A stretch of DNA of 37,968 bases from an uncultured Clostridia bacterium (GCA_944372715.1 CALVZZ010000048.1:1-37968), one strand, 5' to 3'. Positions 16,407 to 25,200 are shown, numbered from the stretch's first letter. Program-made: numbers and translations. Notes: generated from the letters alone by a model not told the origin.

Positions 16407-18974
16407 CTATTCATTATCAAAATTTTCATCATTGTTAGTGTCTGTAACTTCTGTATTTTCTTTTAATTCATCAACTTGCACAGCATTATCTGTTATTTGT
16501 TTATCATCATCTTCATTTTGTTCTTCTTCGTGTTCCGTCACTGCAAAAGCAACAAGCTTTGCATTGTCTCTGAGTTTCATCACCCTTACTCCCTGACTAA
16601 CACGACCGATAATACTAATATCCTTAACAGGAGTTCTTATAACTATTCCACTATCTGCAATAAGCATTAAGTCGTCATTTTCACAAGCTTGAACAAGTCC
16701 AACAAGATTACCTGTTTTTTCATTGAAAATACCTGCTTTTACACCCTTTGCGCCACGAGATGTCAACCTATATTCGCTTGCAGGTGTTCTTTTACCATAA
16801 CCATTTTCTGAAATTGTAACAACCATACTATCAGGTTTTACAATTGCCATACTAACAACATTTTCTCCTTCATCTAGGGTCATACTTTTAACACCTAAAC
16901 TATCTCTACCAACTTCTCTGACATCTTTAACACTAAATCTTGCACATTTACCACTTGTTGAAGCTATTAAAACTTCTTCTTCACCACTTATATAGCTTAC
17001 CCCTATAAGTTCATCTCCTTCATTAAGTTTTATTGCAATTTTCCCAGACTTCCTTATATTTTCATATTCAGACAATTTTGTCTTCTTTATAAGTCCTTTT
17101 TTGGTTGCCATTATTAATGAACCCTGTCCTTCCTTATCCTTTGGCATTGGAACAATTTCAGAAATCTTTTCATCTTGTGATACTTGTAATAAATTTATCA
17201 TTGCTCTACCCTTTGCCTGTCTTGAAGATTCAGGAACTTCATATGCCTTTATGCTATAAACTTTTCCTAAGTTGGATAACATTAACAAATCCGAATGTGA
17301 ACTTGTAATATATACCTTTTCAACAAAATCTTCATCTTTCGTTTTATGAGCCGTAATTCCAACTCCACCACGACGCTGAGCTTTATATTCACTTGCACTC
17401 ATTCTTTTAATATAACCTTGATGGGTCATAGAAATTACAACATCTTCTTCTTCTATTAAGTCAGCTATATCAATTCCACCTAAGTCCAAACTAATTTCTG
17501 TTCTTCTTGGTGTACCATATTTCTGCTTAACCTCTTCAAGTTCTCCCCTAATTATTTGTAGTATTTTTTGTGGGCTTTGCAAAATACTATTAAGCTCTGC
17601 AATCAAGCTTTCAATCTCTTTAAGTTCTTCATTAAGTTTTTCAACTTCCAAGCTTGTAAGTCTGGATAGCTTCATTTCAAGAATTGCATTTGCTTGTTTT
17701 TCAGAAAGTTCAAAATTTTCCATCAGCTTTTGCATAGCTTCTTGTTTATCTAACGAGTTTTTAATAATCTTGATTACTTCGTCAATATTAGCAAGCGCTA
17801 TAACCAAGCCTTTTAAAATGTGTGCTCTTTCTTCTGCCTTTCCTAAATCAAACTTCGTTTTTCTTATCAAAACATCTTTTTGATGTTCCAAATAATAATA
17901 CAAAATTTCTTTAAGATTTAAAATTCTTGGTTCTTTTCCGACCAAAGCTAACATTATAATTCCACTACTTACTTGAAGTTGAGTGTGTTTGTAAAGCATA
18001 TTCAAAACAACTTGAGCATTAGCATCTTTCTTCACATCAACCACAACTCTCATACCATCACGGTCAGATTCTTCCTTGATATCAGAAATACCTTCAAGCC
18101 TTTTATTTTTAACAAGTTCTGCCATCTGCATTATAAATCTTGCCTTGTTAACTTGATAAGGAAGCTCTGTTATGATGATTCTTTGTCTGTTTCCTTCTTC
18201 TACAATTTCTGCTCTGCCTCTTACAACAATTCCACCTTTACCTGTCCTATATGCGTGTTTAACTGCCGTTCTTCCCATAACTATACCACCCGTTGGATAG
18301 TCTGGTGCAGGTATGATTTTAATCAAATCATCAATATCAATATCTGGGTTATCAATTAGAGCTTGGACACCGTTAATAACTTCAATTAGGTTATGTGGTG
18401 GAATATTTGTTGCCATACCAACAGCAATTCCATCTGCCCCGTTTACAAGAAGATTTGGGAATTTTGCTGGTAAAACTCTTGGTTGCATTAAAGTTTCATC
18501 AAAGTTTGGATAGAAATCAACTGTATCTTTATCAATATCTTTTAACATTTCAGAAGCTATTGGTGAAAGTCTTGCCTCCGTATAACGCTGAGCAGCAGGA
18601 CTATCGCCATCAACAGAACCAAAATTTCCGTGACCATCAACAAGTGGTTCACGAATTGAAAAGTCCTGAGCAAGCCTTACCAAAGCGTCATAGACAGAAC
18701 TATCACCGTGAGGGTGATATTTACCCATAACTTCACCAACAATTCTTGCGCATTTTTTATAAGGTTTGTCAGAAAAGTTATTCAATTCTCCCATTGAAAA
18801 CAGTATTCTTCTATGAACAGGCTTTAAGCCATCACGAACATCAGGTATTGCTCTTGATACATTTACAGCCATAGCATAAGAAATAAAAGATTTTTTCAAC
18901 TCATCTTCCACTTCAATCTTTTTTACTGTTGTGTCTTTAAAAATTTCTTCTAAACTTTTTTTGTCTTTTTCCAT
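16407..18974 (-). CDS. gyrA: DNA gyrase subunit A
   Basis: An 855-residue gyrase A. The catalytic Tyr is Y131 in QRYTEARL. The quinolone region GKYHPHGDSSVYD has Ser and Asp at the positions equivalent to E. coli 83 and 87 (S92, D96), that is the sensitive type. The C-terminal beta-pinwheel begins near 510 and has a GyrA box QRRGGVG (533-539), with Val where Lys or Arg is usual, so wrapping should be kept and this is gyrase rather than ParC. The last 45 residues are a strongly acidic tail (EEEQNEDDDK and onward). With GyrB it introduces negative supercoils. AAGGTG precedes ATG 18974, one nt after the MazG-like gene stops. Confidence 0.97.
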   Translation of the reverse strand: MEKDKKSLEEIFKDTTVKKIEVEDELKKSFISYAMAVNVSRAIPDVRDGLKPVHRRILFSMGELNNFSDKPYKKCARIVGEVMGKYHPHGDSSVYDALVRLAQDFSIREPLVDGHGNFGSVDGDSPAAQRYTEARLSPIASEMLKDIDKDTVDFYPNFDETLMQPRVLPAKFPNLLVNGADGIAVGMATNIPPHNLIEVINGVQALIDNPDIDIDDLIKIIPAPDYPTGGIVMGRTAVKHAYRTGKGGIVVRGRAEIVEEGNRQRIIITELPYQVNKARFIMQMAELVKNKRLEGISDIKEESDRDGMRVVVDVKKDANAQVVLNMLYKHTQLQVSSGIIMLALVGKEPRILNLKEILYYYLEHQKDVLIRKTKFDLGKAEERAHILKGLVIALANIDEVIKIIKNSLDKQEAMQKLMENFELSEKQANAILEMKLSRLTSLEVEKLNEELKEIESLIAELNSILQSPQKILQIIRGELEEVKQKYGTPRRTEISLDLGGIDIADLIEEEDVVISMTHQGYIKRMSASEYKAQRRGGVGITAHKTKDEDFVEKVYITSSHSDLLMLSNLGKVYSIKAYEVPESSRQAKGRAMINLLQVSQDEKISEIVPMPKDKEGQGSLIMATKKGLIKKTKLSEYENIRKSGKIAIKLNEGDELIGVSYISGEEEVLIASTSGKCARFSVKDVREVGRDSLGVKSMTLDEGENVVSMAIVKPDSMVVTISENGYGKRTPASEYRLTSRGAKGVKAGIFNEKTGNLVGLVQACENDDLMLIADSGIVIRTPVKDISIIGRVSQGVRVMKLRDNAKLVAFAVTEHEEEQNEDDDKQITDNAVQVDELKENTEVTDTNNDENFDNE

Positions 18975-18975
18975 A

Positions 18976-19263
18976 CTACACCTTTTTTAAAGTTCTTTCA
19001 ATTTTCGCTTTTCTTATTGTATTGATTAAATCGCTATCAAACAAAATTTCAAGTTGTTCAACACAATTTAAAACATCGGCAATTTCTTCGTTTATATTTG
19101 GTAAAACATCTTCAACGCTTTTTTCATTAAAATTTTTATATCTTAAATATTTACACAGTTCTTTTGTAAGCTCACTCATTTCTTCAATTGCCATCATAAT
19201 TTGAGCATCTTCACCCCAAACATCTAAAAACTTTTTATATGCTTGTTCAAACTCCTTATTCAT
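18976..19263 (-). CDS. Small MazG-like nucleotide pyrophosphohydrolase domain protein
   Basis: A 95-residue all-alpha protein. AIEEMSELTKELCKYLR holds the E-E-x-x-E helix and NINEEIADVLNCVEQL the E-x-x-D helix of the MazG/dUTPase-like pyrophosphohydrolases, which bind magnesium and cut nucleoside triphosphates to the monophosphate, often as housecleaning. Its natural substrate cannot be told. It sits between gyrB (8 nt upstream) and gyrA (1 nt downstream), all likely on one transcript. GGGGG precedes its ATG. The position between the gyrase genes is unusual. Confidence 0.85.
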   Translation of the reverse strand: MNKEFEQAYKKFLDVWGEDAQIMMAIEEMSELTKELCKYLRYKNFNEKSVEDVLPNINEEIADVLNCVEQLEILFDSDLINTIRKAKIERTLKKV

Positions 19264-19271
19264 ATATCCCC

Positions 19272-21191
19272 CTATACATCAAGTTCTTCAACAAGTGTTG
19301 CATTGTTTTGAATAAATTGTCTTCTTAGTTCAGGATCTTCACCCATAAGTTGATTAAATACAGCGTCTGCTTCAATTGCATCTTTCATTGTTACTTGAAG
19401 AAGCACTCTATTTTCTGGATTCATTGTTGTTTCCCAAAGTTGACTCGCCGTCATTTCTCCAAGGCCTTTATATCTTTGAAGTGTTATACCCTTTCTACCA
19501 AATTCATTTAAGTTTGCTTCCAACTCCTCATCAGAATAAAAATACAATTCATCTTTACCCCTAGTTAGCTTATATAATGGTGGTTGTGCTACATAAACGT
19601 GTCCTTTTTCAATAAGTGGACGCATAAAACGAAAGAAGAAAGTTAATAAAAGTATTCTAATATGGGAACCGTCAACATCGGCATCAGTCATACAAATAAT
19701 TTTATTGTAACGAAGTTTTTCTTCATTAAAATCATCGTGAATTCCAGCTCCAAAAGCTGTTATCATAGCTTTAATTTCGGCATTTTCTAAAATTTTGTTT
19801 AATCTTGCTTTTTCCACATTCAAAATTTTACCACGAAGTGGAAGAATTGCTTGAAATCTTCTATCTCTACCCTGTTTTGCTGTTCCACCAGCAGAATCTC
19901 CCTCTACCAAATAAATTTCACAATGTGTGGGGTCTTTTTCAGAGCAATCTGCAAGTTTGCCGGGAAGAGTTGTACTTTCAAGCACTCCCTTTCTTCTTGT
20001 TAAATCTCTTGCATTTCTAGCTGCATCTCTTGCTCTTTGAGCTGTAATACATTTTAAAACAAGTTCTCTTGCTTCCTTTGGATGTTCTTCTAAAAAGTCA
20101 CCAAATCCTTCTAAAACGGCCTTTTCAGTGATTACTCTCATTTCGCTGTTTCCAAGTTTTGTCTTAGTTTGACCTTCAAACTGTGGATTCATAAGTTTAA
20201 CACTTATAATTGCCGTTATGCCTTCACGACAATCATCCCCTGATAGCTTTTCACTTTCCTTAATAATCTTATTTTTTTGTGCGTAATCATTAATTGCTTT
20301 TGTAAGAGCATTTTTAAAGCCTACAAGGTGTGTTCCACCCTCTTCTGTATTGATATTGTTCGCATAAGAATGAATTTGTTCATTATAGCCATCATTATAT
20401 TGAAAAGCAACTTCAACTTCATTTGTTGCATTAAATTTATTAAAATAAATTGGATTTGAAAACAATGTTTCTTTATTTTTATTTAAATAATCAACAAATT
20501 CTATTATTCCACCTTTGAATTCAAATTTTTCAAATTTTGCTGGTTCCGTTCTTTTATCTTCAAGTGTAATAACAAGTCCTTTGTTTAAAAAGGCTATTTC
20601 ACGAAAACGATTTCTCATTAAATCGTAATCAAACTCAACTGTTTCAAAAATTTCATCATCTGGCAAAAATGTCACTGTTGTACCACGCTTATCTACTTTT
20701 TCAAGCTTTCTTAAAGGTTCAACAGCAACACCTCTTCTAAATTCAATAAAATGATGGTAGTCGTTTTGATAAACATCAACCTTTAACCATTTTGAAAGTG
20801 CATTAACGCAAGATACTCCCACACCGTGAAGTCCACCAGAAATTTTGTACCCTTCGCCACCAAACTTGCCACCTGCGTGAAGTTTTGTTAAAACAACTTC
20901 AACTGCACTCTTACCTTCTGATGCAATAACACCTGTAGGAATACCACGACCATTATCAGCAACACTACAAGAACCATCTGCATTTAAAGTTATATCAATT
21001 TGAGTACAATATCCAGCAAGAGCTTCATCAATACTATTGTCAACAACTTCAATAACACAGTGCATAAGTCCACGCTCATCAGTTGAACCAATATACATCC
21101 CCGGACGCTTCCTAACAGGTTCCAATCCTTGCAAAATTTGAATATCATTTTCGTCATACTTTTTACTTTTAGTTAGATCTAATTCGTCCAT
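19272..21191 (-). CDS. gyrB: DNA gyrase subunit B
   Basis: A 639-residue gyrase B. The GHKL ATPase has EVVDNSIDEA (E48, D51, N52), DNGRGIPTG and GLHGVGVS; TOPRIM has YLVEGDSAGG (E430) and TDADVDG (D503, D505, D507), which bind the metal ions for cleavage. The C-terminus PELRRQFIQNNA is standard. It uses ATP to drive supercoiling with GyrA. AAGGAAG precedes the ATG and a strong promoter lies upstream (21264-21292), giving a leader of about 66 nt. It heads the gyrB-mazG-gyrA unit. Confidence 0.97.
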   Translation of the reverse strand: MDELDLTKSKKYDENDIQILQGLEPVRKRPGMYIGSTDERGLMHCVIEVVDNSIDEALAGYCTQIDITLNADGSCSVADNGRGIPTGVIASEGKSAVEVVLTKLHAGGKFGGEGYKISGGLHGVGVSCVNALSKWLKVDVYQNDYHHFIEFRRGVAVEPLRKLEKVDKRGTTVTFLPDDEIFETVEFDYDLMRNRFREIAFLNKGLVITLEDKRTEPAKFEKFEFKGGIIEFVDYLNKNKETLFSNPIYFNKFNATNEVEVAFQYNDGYNEQIHSYANNINTEEGGTHLVGFKNALTKAINDYAQKNKIIKESEKLSGDDCREGITAIISVKLMNPQFEGQTKTKLGNSEMRVITEKAVLEGFGDFLEEHPKEARELVLKCITAQRARDAARNARDLTRRKGVLESTTLPGKLADCSEKDPTHCEIYLVEGDSAGGTAKQGRDRRFQAILPLRGKILNVEKARLNKILENAEIKAMITAFGAGIHDDFNEEKLRYNKIICMTDADVDGSHIRILLLTFFFRFMRPLIEKGHVYVAQPPLYKLTRGKDELYFYSDEELEANLNEFGRKGITLQRYKGLGEMTASQLWETTMNPENRVLLQVTMKDAIEADAVFNQLMGEDPELRRQFIQNNATLVEELDV

Positions 21192-21263
21192 AACAACTTC
21201 CTTTTAAAAAACAACTTACCATACTTCCAAAAAGGATTTTAATGGCTCATTTTTAGCATATAT

Positions 21264-21292
21264 ATTATAATATACTTTAATAGAAATGTAAA
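21264..21292 (-). promoter_or_regulatory. gyrB promoter
   Basis: On the minus strand TTTACA (21287-21292), 17 nt and TATAAT (21264-21269, consensus). The start near 21257 leaves about 66 nt of leader before ATG 21191. Confidence 0.75.
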
Positions 21293-21334
21293 GAAAAAAG
21301 TAAAATAAAAAGTGATTAAAAATGTAAATAATAC

Positions 21335-21363
21335 TTGCAAATCGTAAAACATTGTGTTAGAAT
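21335..21363 (+). promoter_or_regulatory. rpsF-ssb-rpsR promoter
   Basis: TTGCAA (21335-21340), 17 nt and TAGAAT (21358-21363). The start should lie near 21370. Confidence 0.75.
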
Positions 21364-21369
21364 TTAGCA

Positions 21370-21439
21370 GTCTTTAAAAAATTAAAGCACTTCTTGTTTT
21401 CGAAAGAAAACCTAAATTAGACCAAAAGGAGGATTTAAG
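21370..21439 (+). promoter_or_regulatory. Structured rpsF leader, possible S6:S18 autoregulatory RNA
   Basis: Two hairpins lie in the leader: CTTTAA-AAAA-TTAAAG (21372-21387) and GTTTTC-GAAA-GAAAAC with a GNRA-type tetraloop (21396-21411). GGAGG stands before ATG 21440. Many bacteria control this operon by an S6:S18-binding leader RNA. A closing stem (AATTTAG 21361-21367 with CTAAATT 21412-21418) is possible only if transcription starts earlier than the promoter predicts. I cannot show the conserved binding nucleotides. Confidence 0.4.
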
Positions 21440-21721
21440 ATGAATAAGTATGAACTTTTATACATCATTTCAGCAGATTTAGCAGAAGATAAGCGTGAAG
21501 CTTTAATCGAAAAATTTAAAGCATATGTTGAAAATAAAAATGGTGTTGTTGAAGGGATTGACAGATGGGGAATTAAAAAATTTGCTTATCCTATCAATTT
21601 TAAAAACGAAGGTTTTTATGTGTTAATGAACTTTTCAGCACAACCAGAAGTTGTTAATGAAATGAATAACCTTATGAACATAACAGACAACATAGTTCGT
21701 CAAATGTTTGTAGCAAAATAA
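21440..21721 (+). CDS. rpsF: 30S ribosomal protein S6
   Basis: A 93-residue S6: MNKYELLYIISADLAEDKREALIEKF at the start, then GIDRWGIKKFAYPINFKNEGFYVL and NIVRQMFV at the end, all family hallmarks. It binds 16S rRNA with S18 in the platform of the small subunit. It heads the standard rpsF-ssb-rpsR operon; GGAGG lies 8 nt before the ATG. Expression is probably controlled by its leader. Confidence 0.96.
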   Translation: MNKYELLYIISADLAEDKREALIEKFKAYVENKNGVVEGIDRWGIKKFAYPINFKNEGFYVLMNFSAQPEVVNEMNNLMNITDNIVRQMFVAK

Positions 21722-21732
21722 TAGGAGAAATT

Positions 21733-22143
21733 ATGAATAAAGTTATTTTAGTTGGGAATCTAACAAAGGACCCAGAACTTGCAACAACAAATAGTGGTGT
21801 TTCTGTTTGCAGATTTGTTTTAGCTGTTGGTAGAAGATATCAAAATGCTGACGGAGAAAGAGAAACAGACTTTATTAATATTGTTGTGTGGAGAGGTCAA
21901 GCAGAAAACTGTCATAAGTACTTGAAAAAAGGCAGTAAATGTGGTGTTGTTGGAGTTCTTCAAACTAGAAGTTATGACGCCCAAGATGGCTCAAAAAGAT
22001 ATATTACAGAAGTTATAGCTGATGAAGTAGAATTTTTGAACACAAAAGCTTCTGGGGACTCAGCTGACTATAAGGAATCAAACACGAAGAGAGCTGATGT
22101 AGCCGACCTTGAACCAGTTGACGACGACAGCTTACCATTCTAA
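21733..22143 (+). CDS. ssb: Single-stranded DNA-binding protein
   Basis: A 136-residue SSB. The OB fold starts with MNKVILVGNLTKDPEL, continues with FVLAVGRRY and FINIVVWRGQAENC, and ends near 105. A short Ser/Asp-rich linker leads to the acidic tip DDDSLPF, the tail that recruits replication and repair partners. It covers ssDNA at forks. AGGAG precedes the ATG, 11 nt after rpsF. Confidence 0.96.
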   Translation: MNKVILVGNLTKDPELATTNSGVSVCRFVLAVGRRYQNADGERETDFINIVVWRGQAENCHKYLKKGSKCGVVGVLQTRSYDAQDGSKRYITEVIADEVEFLNTKASGDSADYKESNTKRADVADLEPVDDDSLPF

Positions 22144-22155
22144 AAGGAGAATAAA

Positions 22156-22410
22156 ATGACAGAAGTTGTAAAAGAAGAAAAGGCTAAGAAATTTAAACGC
22201 CCTTCAAAGAAAAAAGTATGCGCTTTTTTTACAGATAAATCTTCTGCAATAGATTATAAAGATGTTGCAAAATTAAGAAGATATATAACTGAAAAAGGCA
22301 AAATTCTTCCAAGACGCCAAACAGGTACTTGTTCAACTCACCAAAGAGAACTTGCAATTGCAATTAAAAGAGCAAGAATAATGGCATTACTTCCATTTAA
22401 GGGGGAATAA
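22156..22410 (+). CDS. rpsR: 30S ribosomal protein S18
   Basis: An 84-residue S18 with the conserved core IDYKDVAKLRRYITEKGKILPRRQTG and the end IKRARIMALLPF. It pairs with S6 on the ribosome. A single Cys in KKKVCAFFTDK fits a zinc-free form. AAGGAG precedes the ATG and a terminator follows the stop. Confidence 0.96.
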   Translation: MTEVVKEEKAKKFKRPSKKKVCAFFTDKSSAIDYKDVAKLRRYITEKGKILPRRQTGTCSTHQRELAIAIKRARIMALLPFKGE

Positions 22411-22417
22411 AACTCAT

Positions 22418-22447
22418 AACACAGCTTGTACATTAGCTGTGTTTTTT
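22418..22447 (+). terminator. Terminator of the rpsF operon
   Basis: AACACAGCT (22418-22426) pairs perfectly with 22435-22443; the loop is 8 nt and T6 follows (22442-22447). Confidence 0.85.
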
Positions 22448-22451
22448 ATAA

Positions 22452-22485
22452 AAAAAGGACAAAAGTTTAAGCTTTTGTCCTTTTT
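22452..22485. terminator. Bidirectional terminator at the 3' end of the AT-hook gene
   Basis: A 14-bp perfect stem, AAAAAGGACAAAAG (22452-22465) with its complement at 22472-22485 and a 6-nt loop. On the minus strand it ends in a T run, so it mainly serves the AT-hook gene, which stops at 22488. Confidence 0.85.
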
Positions 22486-22487
22486 AA

Positions 22488-25151
22488 TTATTTATTATCG
22501 TCATTATTTTCTGTTGTTTGAACAGAATCTTGAACATTGTCAATAGATGGATTATCTGATTGAGATGTTTCAGTATTATCTAATTGTGAAAGTGTTATAC
22601 CTAAAGCATTATTTAATTCTGCTTGTTGACGTTGCAATTTTAAATTTTCTTCCAAAATTTGCTCATTAAGTCTTTTTATTTCATCTAAACTGTCCTGAGT
22701 TTTTCTTGGTCTACCACGTTTTTTAGCTTGCTTTGGTGATTGCTCTGATTCAGACTGTACTTTTTTTGGTCTTCCACGCTTCTTTGGTTCTACTGTTTCA
22801 GAACTTTCAGTTTCAACTTTTCTTGGTCTACCACGCTTTGCAGGAGTGGTTTCTTCTGTAACATTTTTCTTTGGACGACCAACTTTTCTTGATGTTGACG
22901 AATTTTTTGCTGGTCTACCAACCTTATTTTCTGATGTCGCATCCTTTTTAGGTCTACCTACTTTATTTTTTACTTTACCTTCTTCTTGTTGCTCTTCAAC
23001 TTTTCTAGGTCTACCTCTACCCTTCTTTGGTTTTTGATCTTCTTCGGTTTGAACTTTTCTTGGTCTTCCACGTTTTTTAGTCACATTTTCAGTTTCATTT
23101 GCACCTTCATCTTGAACCTTTTTAGGTCTGCCTCGTCTTTTAGGTTGAGTTTCATCAACCTTCTCTGTTGCTTCCTTCCTAGGTCTACCACGTTTCTTTG
23201 GTTCTACCACATCAACATTTTCAGTTTCAACTTTTCTTGGTCTACCACGTTTCTTAACTTCTTTATGTTCTTCATTTTCTTGTTCATTTTCTTGAACAGA
23301 TTCGTCAATTTCATTGCTTTCAGAAGATTCTTCAACTACATTTTCTTGATCGGTTATCCCTTCAAGCTGATTCTCCTCATCGCTCAGATTTTCCACAGGT
23401 TGTTGTTCTATATTTTCTTCTTGTACAACATTATTTTCATTGTTTTCAGGTGGGAAATAATTACCATCTTTATCATAAACACCACCAAACTCATCGTGAT
23501 AATTGCCATCTGGGTCGTAATATGTACCATTTGCGTATCTATAATAACCTTGGTCATCATAATAGCCACCATACTCGTCATATACAGGTTCTTCGTTAGC
23601 TTGCTCTGATTGTTGAGCAGAATCTACCTGTTGAGCCACATCATCATCTTGTTGAGTTTCTGCTGTTTCGCTTTTACTATCCTTTTTGCCAACTTTAACC
23701 TTTTTAGCCTCTTCTCTTAAAGCTTCATTAAAGTATTCGTATTCACCATTAGATACACCTGCATTGTCAAGAGCTTTCCTAAGATCTGCAATTTCCTTTT
23801 TTTGTGCTTCTATTGTGAAATTTGCCTGTTGCAATTCTTCGGATATACCATCTTTTAATTGGATGATAGCTTGTTTTTCTCCATTAACTTTATCTTCAAT
23901 AGATTTGTCAATTTGGTCATAAACTTTCTTAGAGAATGTTTCATATTCAGCCTTCATAGCTTCTTCAACAAACTTTCTTCTCTCTTCAAGTTCTGCCCTT
24001 TTGTTTGATATTTCAGTTTGGAGTGCTTGTACTTCATTGTTAAATCTTACAGTTGAATCATCAAAATCTCTTTCCAACTGCTCTTGCTTCTTGATTTCAT
24101 CTTGCTGTTGTTTTTTGATGTAGTTTCCTTCAATACGGTTTGTTGATTCTTCCTGTTGCTTTCTTAACCTATCAACATTTTCCTTACTTGCTTGAAGTTT
24201 TCTCTGATAATCTTTTTGTGTATTTTCATAGTTTCTTTTCAAACTTTCAACTTCACTTTCAAACTGTTGAATTTCTCCTAGGGTTCTTTGTCTGAAATTC
24301 AAATATGTTTCAGTTTCCTTCATAGCTCTATCAAGAACTAAGCTTCCATCAATTCCCATACTTGAAAAATCAAAAACTTCGTGTTCAACTGCATTAAGTC
24401 TTGCCTTTTCAAGTTCTTCTTGTTCTTGCCTTGCTCTCTTTTCCAAATATTCATTAAGAACAGAAATTCCCTTTTTAATTTCTTTCCTTGTGAAAAGAAC
24501 TTCAAAGTCAACATATTCAGGCATTGTTGTTACAGCTTTATCCATCTTTCTATCAAAATAATGAAAATACAAATAAAACTTACTTATATTTCTATCTTGC
24601 CTTGCCCTTAATAGCATTATAAAAATTACATTGATAATGAAAATTATTGATGGTATAACAAGAACTTGTGCAAATTCAAGAGCAGAAAAAGCTGATGATG
24701 AAACATAAGCTAAACCAATCACAAACGACACTGCCATTATCGCATAATTGATTGCCCCCAAATTCTTTATATTTGAAGAAAATGAACTTGTTCTTAAAGG
24801 CTTTTCAATAATATTATATGGAGACATATAAAAACTTGGATCTTTTTCTCTATATAACATATATTGATGCCAATGGTATCTTAATAACTTTGGTGTCTTT
24901 TTCATCAAATTATTAAATTCAATCAAATTATTTTGGTCAATAAATTGATTTGTGTTTAACCACCTATTAAGTTTATATAAAATTCTTTCCATTCTCATTT
25001 CATAACTAAAACTTGACTTAATTATGAAAAATACAATCATAAGAAGTTCAAAGCCAACTGCCAAATAAAACAAAATGTCCCAAGTGATAGTCCCAGCCAA
25101 ACCTGTCAAGAACTTTCTTATTTCCAAAACTATATCTGCCAACCCTGACAT
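22488..25151 (-). CDS. Membrane-anchored coiled-coil protein with eleven AT-hook motifs
   Basis: An 887-residue modular protein of no family I know. Membrane helices lie near 24-44, 132-152 and 160-182; basic residues after the first and third suggest that loop 45-131 and the long C-terminus are cytoplasmic. Residues 230-465 are a long charged coiled coil. At 524-567 is a Tyr/Gly/Asp repeat (YYDDQGYYRY, YYDPDGNY, VYDKDGNYF) that recalls the eukaryotic OCRE aromatic repeat. After an acidic linker, residues 633-817 carry eleven AT-hook-like cores, eight RGRP and three VGRP, mostly in KKRGRPRKV form, about 15-19 residues apart and separated by acidic linkers. A second short coiled coil follows (822-850). 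AT-hooks grip the minor groove of AT-rich DNA, so I infer a membrane-to-nucleoid tether. Start ATG 25151 is fixed by GGGGG; an upstream in-frame start at 25205 lacks a site. Confidence 0.85.
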   Translation of the reverse strand: MSGLADIVLEIRKFLTGLAGTITWDILFYLAVGFELLMIVFFIIKSSFSYEMRMERILYKLNRWLNTNQFIDQNNLIEFNNLMKKTPKLLRYHWHQYMLYREKDPSFYMSPYNIIEKPLRTSSFSSNIKNLGAINYAIMAVSFVIGLAYVSSSAFSALEFAQVLVIPSIIFIINVIFIMLLRARQDRNISKFYLYFHYFDRKMDKAVTTMPEYVDFEVLFTRKEIKKGISVLNEYLEKRARQEQEELEKARLNAVEHEVFDFSSMGIDGSLVLDRAMKETETYLNFRQRTLGEIQQFESEVESLKRNYENTQKDYQRKLQASKENVDRLRKQQEESTNRIEGNYIKKQQQDEIKKQEQLERDFDDSTVRFNNEVQALQTEISNKRAELEERRKFVEEAMKAEYETFSKKVYDQIDKSIEDKVNGEKQAIIQLKDGISEELQQANFTIEAQKKEIADLRKALDNAGVSNGEYEYFNEALREEAKKVKVGKKDSKSETAETQQDDDVAQQVDSAQQSEQANEEPVYDEYGGYYDDQGYYRYANGTYYDPDGNYHDEFGGVYDKDGNYFPPENNENNVVQEENIEQQPVENLSDEENQLEGITDQENVVEESSESNEIDESVQENEQENEEHKEVKKRGRPRKVETENVDVVEPKKRGRPRKEATEKVDETQPKRRGRPKKVQDEGANETENVTKKRGRPRKVQTEEDQKPKKGRGRPRKVEEQQEEGKVKNKVGRPKKDATSENKVGRPAKNSSTSRKVGRPKKNVTEETTPAKRGRPRKVETESSETVEPKKRGRPKKVQSESEQSPKQAKKRGRPRKTQDSLDEIKRLNEQILEENLKLQRQQAELNNALGITLSQLDNTETSQSDNPSIDNVQDSVQTTENNDDNK
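22701..23255 (-). repeat. AT-hook repeat array within the membrane-anchored protein gene
   Basis: This is the stretch coding for residues 633-817, with eleven copies of an AT-hook core (RGRP or VGRP followed by a basic pair). The copies differ at the DNA level and in linkers, so this is an old, diverged array and not a recent DNA duplication. Confidence 0.9.
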
Positions 25152-25191
25152 ATTTCCCCCTTTTATTACAAAAAGATTTAAAATCAATGTT

Positions 25192-25200
25192 AGTATAACA
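25192..25200 (-). promoter_or_regulatory. Extended -10 promoter of the AT-hook gene
   Basis: TGTTATACT on the minus strand: TG-T followed by the -10 hexamer TATACT (25192-25197). No strong -35 box is seen at the right distance; phased T-tracts (25211-25273) lie just upstream. Confidence 0.5.

Noticed and set aside
22701..23255. Recent DNA tandem duplication or sequencing artefact
   Set aside because: The AT-hook copies differ in codons and linkers, so they are diverged protein repeats.
22986..23609. Plus-strand frame of 207 codons
   Set aside because: It is a shadow of the AT-hook gene: the Phe/Ser/Leu-rich translation comes from the opposite strand of acidic and basic codons. No ribosome site or domain.
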